Part shown: in pieces, positions 1 to 5,005 of the stretch
How the letters are laid out: the number at the start of each line of letters is the position of its first letter
Position numbering within the stretch: position 1 is the first letter of the stretch
Assembly: GCA_934408795.1 (NCBI GenBank)
Contig: CAKRVQ010000105.1
Span: 1 to 5,005, forward strand
DNA length: 5,005 nt
Direction: 5' to 3'
From: an uncultured Eubacteriales bacterium
GTDB taxonomy: Bacteria; Bacillota; Clostridia; Oscillospirales; Acutalibacteraceae
Notes under the pieces: generated by a model
Databases searched by the model: none
Seen by the model: only the letters and a program-made list of their open reading frames with translations
Told to the model about the DNA's origin: nothing
Translations under genes and position numbers: made by a program

Positions 1-198
1 ATCTTCTCACTCCTTGCCAATGTGGCAGATGTGAAGTCTCTGGTGATCCATCCGGCAAGCACTACTCACTCACAGCTCAGCGAAGCGGAACTGCTGGATC
101 AGGGCATCAAGCCGAACACTATCAGACTTTCGATAGGTACAGAGAACATCAAAGACATAATCGCAGACCTGGATCAGGCATTCAACGCAGTAAAGTAA
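1..198 (+). CDS. O-acetylhomoserine sulfhydrylase (MetY type), C-terminal fragment
   Basis: The frame is open from base 1 and ends at TAA 196-198, giving the last 65 residues of a protein whose start lies outside the window. The tail reads as the C-terminal end of the PLP-dependent Cys/Met metabolism family. It has the [10 protein letters not shown] block, then the LLDQGI segment, and then IRLSIGTE, whose arginine holds the substrate carboxylate in this family, followed by a DIIADL helix. The THSQLSE and GI-x-PNTIRLS wording fits O-acetylhomoserine aminocarboxypropyltransferase, which makes homocysteine from O-acetylhomoserine and sulfide in the cytoplasm. Cystathionine gamma-synthase and gamma-lyase share this region, so the exact substrate is inferred from wording and from cysK, which begins 40 bases downstream with no terminator between them. 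The PLP lysine would be upstream and cannot be checked here. Confidence 0.85.
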   Translation: MFSLLANVADVKSLVIHPASTTHSQLSEAELLDQGIKPNTIRLSIGTENIKDIIADLDQAFNAVK

Positions 199-238
199 CA
201 GTACAGTTGTAAAGAATAAGAATTGGAGGAAAAACAAA

Positions 239-1171
239 ATGGCTAATATATATAAAGGAACTTTAGGACTTATAGGAAACACACCTCTTCTTGAACTTAC
301 ACATATAGAAAAGAAGCTCGGACTCAATGCGCATATAGTAGCAAAGCTTGAATACTTTAACCCCGCAGGGTCGGTTAAGGACAGGATCGCCAAGAAAATG
401 CTTGACGATGCCGAGGCAGCAGGTGTACTGAAAGCGGATTCGGTTATAATCGAACCTACTTCGGGCAACACGGGAATAGGCCTCGCTTCGGTGGCTGCAG
501 CAAGAGGATACCGTATCATAATAGTAATGCCGGAGACCATGTCGATCGAACGCCGCCAGCTCATGAAGGCGTACGGCGCGGAGCTTGTACTCACCGACGG
601 AACAAAGGGAATGAAGGGCGCAATAGAAAAGGCAAATGAACTCGCAGCCGAAATACCCAATTCTTTCATACCCGGCCAGTTTGTAAATCCTTCTAATCCC
701 AAGGCGCACTTTGAAACTACAGGCCCCGAGATCCTCCGCGATACCGACGGTAAGATCGACTGGTTTGTAGCGGGCGTCGGTACAGGCGGCACGGTGACGG
801 GGGTAGGCAAATACCTGAAGTCGAATATAAACGGCGTCAAGGTGGCTGCGGTCGAACCCGCGTCATCTCCCGTCCTTTCCGAGGGCAGATCGGGCGCGCA
901 TAAGATACAGGGAATAGGTGCGGGATTTGTCCCCGATGTTCTTGATACCACGGTTTATGATGAGGTGATCAAGGTTGAGAACGACGATGCCTTTGCGGCA
1001 GGTAAACTGATCGGAAAGACAGAGGGTATACTTGTCGGCATTTCGTCGGGCGCTGCACTGCACGCGGCGGTTGAGCTCGCAAAGCGCCCCGAAAACAAAG
1101 GTAAAACGATCGTTGTACTTTTCCCCGATACAGGTGATCGCTATCTTTCAACCCCTATGTTTGCAGACTGA
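239..1171 (+). CDS. cysK: Cysteine synthase (O-acetylserine sulfhydrylase A)
   Basis: This 310-residue protein has the normal family length. It is a fold-type II PLP enzyme that makes L-cysteine from O-acetylserine and sulfide in the cytoplasm. The N-terminal IGNTPL motif is at residues 12-17. The PLP lysine is K47 in NPAGSVKDR. The substrate loop TSGNTG is at 74-79, the phosphate-binding loop GTGGT at 181-185, KIQGIGAGF at 222-230, and GISSGAA at 267-273 supplies the serine near the PLP ring nitrogen. The C-terminal block [10 protein letters not shown] is at 296-305. ATG 239 is well placed, with GGAGGA at 225-230 eight bases upstream. No cystathionine beta-synthase regulatory domain is present, and the wording fits CysK better than CysM. 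It probably shares a transcript with the upstream MetY-type gene, so both sulfide-using routes are made together. No cysE is present in the window. Confidence 0.97.
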   Translation: MANIYKGTLGLIGNTPLLELTHIEKKLGLNAHIVAKLEYFNPAGSVKDRIAKKMLDDAEAAGVLKADSVIIEPTSGNTGIGLASVAAARGYRIIIVMPETMSIERRQLMKAYGAELVLTDGTKGMKGAIEKANELAAEIPNSFIPGQFVNPSNPKAHFETTGPEILRDTDGKIDWFVAGVGTGGTVTGVGKYLKSNINGVKVAAVEPASSPVLSEGRSGAHKIQGIGAGFVPDVLDTTVYDEVIKVENDDAFAAGKLIGKTEGILVGISSGAALHAAVELAKRPENKGKTIVVLFPDTGDRYLSTPMFAD

Positions 1172-1222
1172 TCTTCACCGAAAGATCACATTGTCCATAC
1201 CGTCTTTCAGGTATGAAGGGAC
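1170..1222 (+). other. Two small hairpins between cysK and the HD gene
   Basis: The 76-base gap contains two inverted repeats. GATCTT (1170-1175) pairs with AAGATC (1182-1187) around a six-base loop and overlaps the cysK stop codon. CATACC (1196-1201) pairs with GGTATG (1210-1215) around an eight-base loop, with GTC/GAC able to extend the stem across a bulge. Neither is followed by a T-run, so they do not look like intrinsic terminators. They could be RNA processing or stability elements, or chance. Confidence 0.25.
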
Positions 1223-1247
1223 CGCAAAAAAAAGGAGATATTTGTCT

Positions 1248-1814
1248 ATGATACCTACCGTAGAACAAGCGCGTGAATTGCTGAAAGAATATAACTCCGA
1301 ACCGTTTCATCTGAAACATGCCGAGATCGTTTCGGGGGTGATGAAGTATTTTGCCGAAAAGCTCGGATACGGCGACGAAGCGGAGTTTTGGTCGGTCGTG
1401 GGTCTGCTTCACGATCTTGATTTTGAGCGCTATCCGGAACAACACTGTATAAAGGAACAGGAAATAATGCGTGAGCGCGGTATCGATGAGTCGCTGATCC
1501 GCGCCGTGGCATCGCACGGATACGGAATAACCGTTGACATAAAGCCCGAACACGAGATGGAAAAGGTATTGTATGCCGTCGATGAACTGACCGGTCTTAT
1601 CGGTGCGGTTGCAATTATGAGACCATCAAAAAGCGTAAGTGATCTTGAACTGAAATCTGTCAAGAAAAAGTATAAAGCGTCGAATTTTGCCGCAGGATGC
1701 TCCCGCGAAGTGATAGAGAGAGGCGCCGAGATGCTCGGAGTGGGACTTGATGACCTCATAACAGATACTATCGCCGCGATGCGTGCAACGCCTGCCGCAG
1801 TCTTTGACAGGTAA
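1248..1814 (+). CDS. HD-superfamily hydrolase-like protein (COG2316-like), substrate unknown
   Basis: The protein is 188 residues with no signal peptide or membrane segment, so it is probably cytoplasmic. It carries the metal-binding HD signature in order: H24 (HLKHAE), H55-D56 (GLLHDLD), H90 (ASHGYG) and D112 (VDELTGL). H66 in YPEQH may be an extra ligand. The LTGLIGA and RPSKSVSDLELKSVKKK segments (about 114-141) are, as I recall, typical of small clostridial proteins called predicted HD-superfamily hydrolases. HD enzymes are usually metal-dependent phosphohydrolases, but the substrate cannot be told here. The start is ATG 1248, because AAAGGAGA at 1231-1238 sits just upstream. The frame stays open back into cysK, but that part encodes no recognisable family sequence. 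It follows cysK by 76 bases without a terminator, so co-transcription is likely. Confidence 0.85.
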   Translation: MIPTVEQARELLKEYNSEPFHLKHAEIVSGVMKYFAEKLGYGDEAEFWSVVGLLHDLDFERYPEQHCIKEQEIMRERGIDESLIRAVASHGYGITVDIKPEHEMEKVLYAVDELTGLIGAVAIMRPSKSVSDLELKSVKKKYKASNFAAGCSREVIERGAEMLGVGLDDLITDTIAAMRATPAAVFDR

Positions 1815-1918
1815 CGGAGCAAACCCTTAATGATGTGTGCCGTGCCGACCGAGACAAATGAAAAAATGTGTAAAATGCGTTCCGATCGCCGAGAACACCA
1901 TGATCATATTACTGCTTT

Positions 1919-1927
1919 GAAGGTGAT
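1919..1927 (+). promoter_or_regulatory. Ribosome binding site fixing the GTG start of the Rrf2 gene
   Basis: GAAGGTGAT matches the 3' part of the anti-Shine-Dalgarno complement and lies just before GTG 1931. It supports a non-ATG start, as does the protein, whose first residues (STKGRYAL) are those expected at the N-terminus of Rrf2 regulators. Confidence 0.7.
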
Positions 1928-1930
1928 GTT

Positions 1931-2356
1931 GTGATATCAACTAAGGGAAGATATGCCCTGCGAATTATGATAGATATGGCTGAGCACGGAGGCGGAGAAT
2001 TCTTACCGCTGAAGGAGATCGCCGACAGACAGGATATTTCGCTTAAATATATCGAAAGAATAATGCCCCTTCTGATATCGTCGTCGCTTGTCGAAGGCAG
2101 ACACGGAAAAGGCGGAGGCTACAGATTGACGAGAGATCCCGAAAAATACACCGTCCTTGAAATACTCACCGCAGCCGAAGGCGATCTTGCGCCGGTTGCC
2201 TGTCTTAAAGAGGGCGCACCTAAGTGTGATAGAGCTGCAAACTGCAGGACTCTTCCTTTCTGGCAGGGGTACTTTGACCTCACCCGCGATTATTTCGGCG
2301 GTATAACGCTTGATACTCTCACGGCTATCCCGTCGGATCAGGACTATGTGATCTGA
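1931..2356 (+). CDS. Rrf2-family transcription regulator (IscR/CymR type) with three cysteines
   Basis: The protein is 141 residues, normal for Rrf2. The N-terminal STKGRYAL (3-10) leads into a winged helix-turn-helix: LKEIADRQDISLKYIERIM (27-45) includes the recognition helix, and GRHGKGGGYRL (56-66) is the wing. C91, C99 and C105 (spacing x7, x5) lie where IscR and NsrR carry their iron-sulfur ligands. The IscR histidine three residues after the third cysteine is leucine here, so cluster ligation would differ from E. coli IscR. B. subtilis CymR, the Rrf2 repressor of cysteine metabolism that binds CysK, lacks this triad as far as I recall. The gene lies 116 bases after the HD gene and ends just before a strong terminator, so it closes the sulfur block. 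Control of metY/cysK by this protein is inferred from position. The start is GTG 1931. Confidence 0.92.
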   Translation: MISTKGRYALRIMIDMAEHGGGEFLPLKEIADRQDISLKYIERIMPLLISSSLVEGRHGKGGGYRLTRDPEKYTVLEILTAAEGDLAPVACLKEGAPKCDRAANCRTLPFWQGYFDLTRDYFGGITLDTLTAIPSDQDYVI

Positions 2357-2380
2357 TATGCATTTATACTTGCTTATTGT

Positions 2381-2411
2381 GAGCCGTGCCGCGTATGCGG
2401 CACGGCTCTTT
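2381..2411 (+). terminator. Rho-independent terminator after the Rrf2 gene
   Basis: A perfect GC-rich inverted repeat has left arm GAGCCGTGCCGC (2381-2392), loop GTAT and right arm GCGGCACGGCTC (2397-2408). It begins 24 bases after the Rrf2 stop codon. Only three T follow the stem directly (2409-2411), which is short. A four-base hairpin TCGG/CCGA (2411-2422) and then TTTTT (2424-2428) come next and may help release. The position between two transcription units supports a terminator. Confidence 0.82.
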
Positions 2412-2481
2412 CGGTGCTCCGACTTTTTCGATGCTCTCAAGTTTCCGTGCTTCTCATCCGATGCGTTGTTGCGATCAAAGA

Positions 2482-2510
2482 TTGATTTTGTCGAGTCGTG
2501 CTGATATAAT
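2482..2510 (+). promoter_or_regulatory. Sigma-A type promoter of the trmB operon
   Basis: The -35 box TTGATT (2482-2487, four of six matches to TTGACA) is followed by a 17-base spacer and a perfect -10 box TATAAT (2505-2510), with TG at 2502-2503 giving an extended -10. Transcription would start near 2517, leaving a leader of about 45 bases before trmB. The site lies downstream of the terminator and upstream of the first gene of the operon, as expected for a housekeeping promoter. Confidence 0.85.
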
Positions 2511-2547
2511 AGGAATATCTTGTGATTTGTACTTAAATGTTTGTATC

Positions 2548-2551
2548 GGAG
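2548..2551 (+). promoter_or_regulatory. Ribosome binding site deciding the trmB start
   Basis: GGAG lies ten bases before ATG 2562. It falls inside the frame if the upstream TTG 2541 were used, and that TTG has no purine-rich sequence before it. The site therefore favours ATG 2562 as the start. Confidence 0.7.
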
Positions 2552-2561
2552 CGAAGAAAAT

Positions 2562-3233
2562 ATGAGAATGAGAAAAAAGAAAAACCTCGAATCGCGACTT
2601 GCCGCCTTTGATGACATTCTGCTTGTGCCGCGCGGTGAGGAAAGGGACTTTTCAAAAGCCGAAAGCATATGTAACTATTACGACTTTTCGGAGCTTTTCG
2701 GAAACGGGAATCCCGTTGAAATGGAAATAGGCTGCGGAAAAGGAACATTTGCGGTCGAAAGCGCTTTAAGACATCCTGACATAAACTATATAGCCGTTGA
2801 AAAGTATGCAAATGTTCTTGTGTCGGCATGCGAAAAACTGAGAAATGCGGGCGTAAAAAACCTTATCTTTGTTCAGTGCTCTGCCGAATACCTGCCTTCA
2901 TATATAAAACCGCATACGATATCGAATATTTACCTTAATTTCTCCTGCCCGTTCCCGAAAAAGTCATATGCGTCGCACCGCCTCACAAACGAACGCTTTC
3001 TTAAGATCTATGACCGACTGCTGGTAAAGGGCGGCGAGATATATCAAAAAACCGATAACAGAAACTTCTTTGAGTACTCAATAGAAGAAATGTCGCGGCA
3101 CGGATACATAATTAAAAATGTTTCACTCGATCTTCATAACAGTGATTTTGAAGGAAATATCGTAACCGAATACGAAAAGCGCTTTTCGGATATGGGCTGC
3201 CCTATTTACAGACTTGAGGCGTGCGCGAGATGA
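2562..3233 (+). CDS. trmB: tRNA (guanine46-N7)-methyltransferase
   Basis: The protein is 223 residues, normal for TrmB, which uses S-adenosylmethionine to make 7-methylguanosine at position 46 of the tRNA variable loop. It opens with the basic MRMRKKKNL segment. The Rossmann SAM-binding loop EIGCGKG is at 55-61 and the acidic end of the second strand at VEKY (79-82). The family motif NFSCPFPKK lies at 126-134, with TDN at 164-166 and the C-terminal TEYEKRF from 202. The 126-141 motif is unusual: most TrmB proteins have D-P-W-P-K followed by a histidine, whereas here these are C129, F131 and Y136. The rest of the fold is intact, so I still call it TrmB. It is the first gene after the promoter at 2482-2510, and its stop overlaps the next start (ATGA, 3230-3233), which suggests translational coupling. 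Confidence 0.92.
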   Translation: MRMRKKKNLESRLAAFDDILLVPRGEERDFSKAESICNYYDFSELFGNGNPVEMEIGCGKGTFAVESALRHPDINYIAVEKYANVLVSACEKLRNAGVKNLIFVQCSAEYLPSYIKPHTISNIYLNFSCPFPKKSYASHRLTNERFLKIYDRLLVKGGEIYQKTDNRNFFEYSIEEMSRHGYIIKNVSLDLHNSDFEGNIVTEYEKRFSDMGCPIYRLEACAR

Positions 3234-4156
3234 GTGATGTGCTGACAATTACGGGCGGCGGGATTTCCGCCTCGATATCGACATTCGGCGCGGAGCTCGT
3301 TTCTCTTAAAAACGGATCACGGGAATATATGAGAACCCCCGATCGAATGTGGAAGCGTACCGCCCCGGTACTCTTTCCGATATGCGGAAGATTGAAGGAC
3401 GGCTCCTACCGTTATAATGACAGGGAATACAGTCTCCCGATACACGGCTTTGCGTCATCATCCGAGTTTACGGTAAAAAAGCATACCGATGACACACTTG
3501 AACTGATGCTGACCGATAATGACAAAACCTTCACCGTCTATCCTTTCCGCTTTTGCTTTACAGTGTCTTTTTCTGCCGCTGACGGTAAACTTGCGGTATT
3601 GTATACGGTTAAGAATAACGGTAACGACGATATGTATTTTTCGGTAGGCTGCCACGAGGGTTACTCCGTGCCGTCGATCGAAAACTGTACACTGCTGCTC
3701 TCGCGAAATGAAAGACCTTATTCGCTTACCGTCGACGGCAACGGACTTCTTGACGGCGGATTTGCCGATCTTAAAAAGTACATAAGCGCTTATGATGATG
3801 ACCGCATTGCTTTAAGACTGAATGACGACGCATTGTCATCGCTCGATACCGTGATCCTTAAAAGCGCCTCGACAAAATGTGTTGAGCTTTGCGACAGAGG
3901 ATCAGGAAAGACGATAACCGTTGAATCGTCGGGACTCGACAACCTGCTATTCTGGAAAGCACCCGGCTCGGACTTTCTGTGTATTGAAATGTGGAGCGGA
4001 CTGCCCGACACCTCCGACTGCGGCGGCAGATTGGAAAACAAACTCGGCATAACAAGATTGGGCGCGGGCGAACAAAAAACATTCAAACATATTATAAGCG
4101 TTATAAGCGCGGTTAAAAGCGCGGGACATATTAAAAGCACGGAGTGTGTTTTATGA
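3230..4156 (+). CDS. Aldose 1-epimerase family protein (LacX-like sugar mutarotase)
   Basis: This 308-residue cytoplasmic protein belongs to the galactose mutarotase-like beta-sandwich family, which interconverts alpha and beta anomers of aldoses. Key blocks are WKRTAPVLFPICGRL (41-55), the first catalytic histidine H72 in IHGFAS, the second, H142, in SVGCHEGY, and the likely catalytic base E253 in CIEMWSG. The order and wording fit the LacX-like branch rather than classical GalM. The sugar is unknown: no transporter or sugar kinase is nearby. ATG 3230 is chosen over GTG 3221 because GAGG (3216-3219) is ten bases from the ATG but only one base from the GTG. The start overlaps the trmB stop, and the stop overlaps the next start, both as ATGA. 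The last 20 or so residues are encoded partly by short DNA repeats and may be an added tail. Confidence 0.88.
   Translation: MSDVLTITGGGISASISTFGAELVSLKNGSREYMRTPDRMWKRTAPVLFPICGRLKDGSYRYNDREYSLPIHGFASSSEFTVKKHTDDTLELMLTDNDKTFTVYPFRFCFTVSFSAADGKLAVLYTVKNNGNDDMYFSVGCHEGYSVPSIENCTLLLSRNERPYSLTVDGNGLLDGGFADLKKYISAYDDDRIALRLNDDALSSLDTVILKSASTKCVELCDRGSGKTITVESSGLDNLLFWKAPGSDFLCIEMWSGLPDTSDCGGRLENKLGITRLGAGEQKTFKHIISVISAVKSAGHIKSTECVL
4092..4142 (+). repeat. Imperfect 12-base direct repeats at the 3' end of the epimerase gene
   Basis: The units are TTATAAGCG (4092-4100), TTATAAGCGCGG (4101-4112), TTAAAAGCGCGG (4113-4124) and, after six bases, TTAAAAGCACGG (4131-4142). Twelve bases equal four codons, so the frame is kept and the protein shows a repeating (I/K)-S-(V/A/T) pattern. 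The last unit ends in the GG of GGAG (4141-4144), the ribosome binding site of the next gene. Confidence 0.6.
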
Positions 4157-5005
4157 TAAACTCGACCCTTTGTTATATTGAGCGTGATGATGAATATCTC
4201 GTCATTCACCGAACAAAAAAGGAAAACGACCTTAATCATGACAAGTGGATAGGCGTGGGCGGAAAATTCAAAGATAAGGAAAGTCCCGAGGATTGCCTTC
4301 TGCGTGAGACAAAAGAGGAAACCGGACTTACACTCATAAGCTATAAATACCGCGGAATAGTGACTTTTGTCTCTGATAAATGGGAAACGGAATATATGCA
4401 CCTGTTTACCGCCGATATGTGGACGGGTGAGATTTCGGAATGCGACGAAGGCGAGCTTGAGTGGAAGAAAAAGAGCTTTGTCGGAGAAAGATCAGGCTGG
4501 GAAGGGGATAAATACTTCCTTTCTCTTCTCAGAACGGATGAGCCGTTCTTTTCAATGAAGCTTGAGTATAAAGCTGAGAAATTGGTCAGCGTATACCTGA
4601 ACGGCAGCGCCGTTTTTTCATCAGACAAACCACGGGAAAAACTGGCTGTGAGCGCCTGCCTGCTCGGAGCCTGCTGCAAGTACAACGGCGGCAGCAACCG
4701 AAATGACCGCATTATAGGTTTGAAAGAAAAGTACGATATTATTCCGGTGTGTCCCGAGACGGCGGGAGGCCTTAAAAGACCGAGAGATCCGGCTGAGATA
4801 ATCGGCGACAGAGTGATCGACAAGTCCGGCAGAGATGTAACGGCTGAGTTCAACAAGGGTGCCCGCTCGGTGCTGAATACCCTCATTGCCAAAGGCTGCA
4901 AAAGAGCATTGTTGAAACAAAACAGTCCCTCCTGCGGCAGCAAAATGATTTATGACGGCTCTTTCAGCGGAAACAAGATTCCCGGAATGGGTATCGCGGC
5001 AAGGC
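4153..5005 (+). CDS. Nudix hydrolase fused to DUF523/TudS-type desulfurase domain (3' end outside window)
   Basis: One uninterrupted frame of 284 codons runs from ATG 4153 past the window end. Residues 1 to about 150 form a MutT-like Nudix domain. TLCYIERDDEYLVIHR leads to WIGVGGKF and a Nudix box from G37, with E43, R51-E52, E55-E56 and G58 in the expected spacing. T53 sits where an aliphatic residue is usual. After a short linker (about 150-163) comes a DUF523 domain: VSACLLG (C169), CKYNGG (C175), PVCPE (C200), GGL-x-RPRDPAEI, and SPSCGS (C261) followed by a YDGSFSG-type segment. DUF523 members such as TudS are [4Fe-4S] enzymes that remove sulfur from thiouracil or thio-UMP. About 20-25 residues are probably missing. 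GGAG (4141-4144) precedes the start by eight bases, and the start overlaps the epimerase stop (ATGA). Both domains look intact. Substrate and coupling of the two activities are inferred. Confidence 0.88.
   Translation, partial: MINSTLCYIERDDEYLVIHRTKKENDLNHDKWIGVGGKFKDKESPEDCLLRETKEETGLTLISYKYRGIVTFVSDKWETEYMHLFTADMWTGEISECDEGELEWKKKSFVGERSGWEGDKYFLSLLRTDEPFFSMKLEYKAEKLVSVYLNGSAVFSSDKPREKLAVSACLLGACCKYNGGSNRNDRIIGLKEKYDIIPVCPETAGGLKRPRDPAEIIGDRVIDKSGRDVTAEFNKGARSVLNTLIAKGCKRALLKQNSPSCGSKMIYDGSFSGNKIPGMGIAAR

Noticed and set aside
70..951. Long minus-strand open frame of 293 codons
   Set aside because: It lies opposite the metY tail and cysK, both clearly real. Its translation is low-complexity and Ser/Pro/Ile-rich with no family resemblance, as expected of a shadow frame.
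1032..1247. Upstream extension of the HD protein frame to an ATG inside cysK
   Set aside because: The extra 72 residues overlap the cysK coding sequence in another frame and resemble nothing, while ATG 1248 has a strong ribosome binding site.
1861..1910. Possible promoter and small palindrome before the Rrf2 gene (TAAAAT 1871-1876, ATGATCAT 1900-1907)
   Set aside because: No -35 box lies at a suitable distance from TAAAAT, and an eight-base palindrome is too short to call an operator. An Rrf2 promoter here is possible but not supported.
2541..2561. TTG start seven codons upstream for trmB
   Set aside because: There is no ribosome binding site before it. GGAG 2548-2551 serves ATG 2562, and the protein then begins with the family-typical MRMRKKKNL.
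3790..4401. Minus-strand open frame of 203 codons
   Set aside because: It is antisense to the epimerase and Nudix genes, crosses their junction, and shows no recognisable domain or ribosome binding site.
4555..4640. Separate start for an independent DUF523 protein (ATG 4555)
   Set aside because: No Shine-Dalgarno sequence precedes it, the codon lies within the last strand-helix part of the Nudix domain, and no stop separates the two domains.
4341..4943. Minus-strand open frame of 200 codons
   Set aside because: It is antisense to the Nudix-DUF523 fusion, whose motifs prove the + strand reading. The minus translation is Ser/Leu/Pro-rich and unrecognisable.

Overview
This window looks like an ordinary chromosomal segment of a Gram-positive bacterium of the class Clostridia, possibly Ruminococcaceae/Oscillospiraceae. 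The basis is the protein style (a clostridial-type MutT Nudix protein, a COG2316-like HD protein, an Rrf2 regulator and a TrmB with a CPFPK motif), the GGAGG-type ribosome binding sites, the sigma-A type promoter and the moderate base composition. The placement is inference, since no marker gene is present. All genes lie on the + strand and are densely packed. I see no mobile element, CRISPR array, rRNA or tRNA gene, and no gene-free stretch longer than about 205 bases.

Region 1 (1-2356) is a sulfur amino acid block. It holds the C-terminal end of an O-acetylhomoserine sulfhydrylase (MetY type), a complete cysteine synthase (cysK), a small HD-superfamily protein of unknown substrate, and an Rrf2-family transcription regulator with three cysteines in the cluster-binding region. 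MetY and CysK both use sulfide, to make homocysteine and cysteine respectively. The Rrf2 protein is a reasonable candidate for a sensor of cysteine supply or iron-sulfur status that controls them. A perfect 12-bp hairpin at 2381-2408 closes this block.

Region 2 (2357-2561) is intergenic. It contains the hairpin terminator and then a strong promoter (TTGATT, 17-base spacer, TATAAT with a TGn extension) driving the next operon.

Region 3 (2562-5005) is a tightly coupled three-gene operon: trmB (tRNA m7G46 methyltransferase), an aldose 1-epimerase-like sugar mutarotase, and a long open frame that runs off the window end. Both junctions are ATGA overlaps. The last gene is the most interesting item. 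It encodes a complete MutT-like Nudix domain joined in one frame, by a short linker, to a DUF523/TudS-type iron-sulfur desulfurase domain. This suggests a single protein that hydrolyses a nucleoside triphosphate and desulfurates a thiolated pyrimidine. That coupling is a hypothesis.
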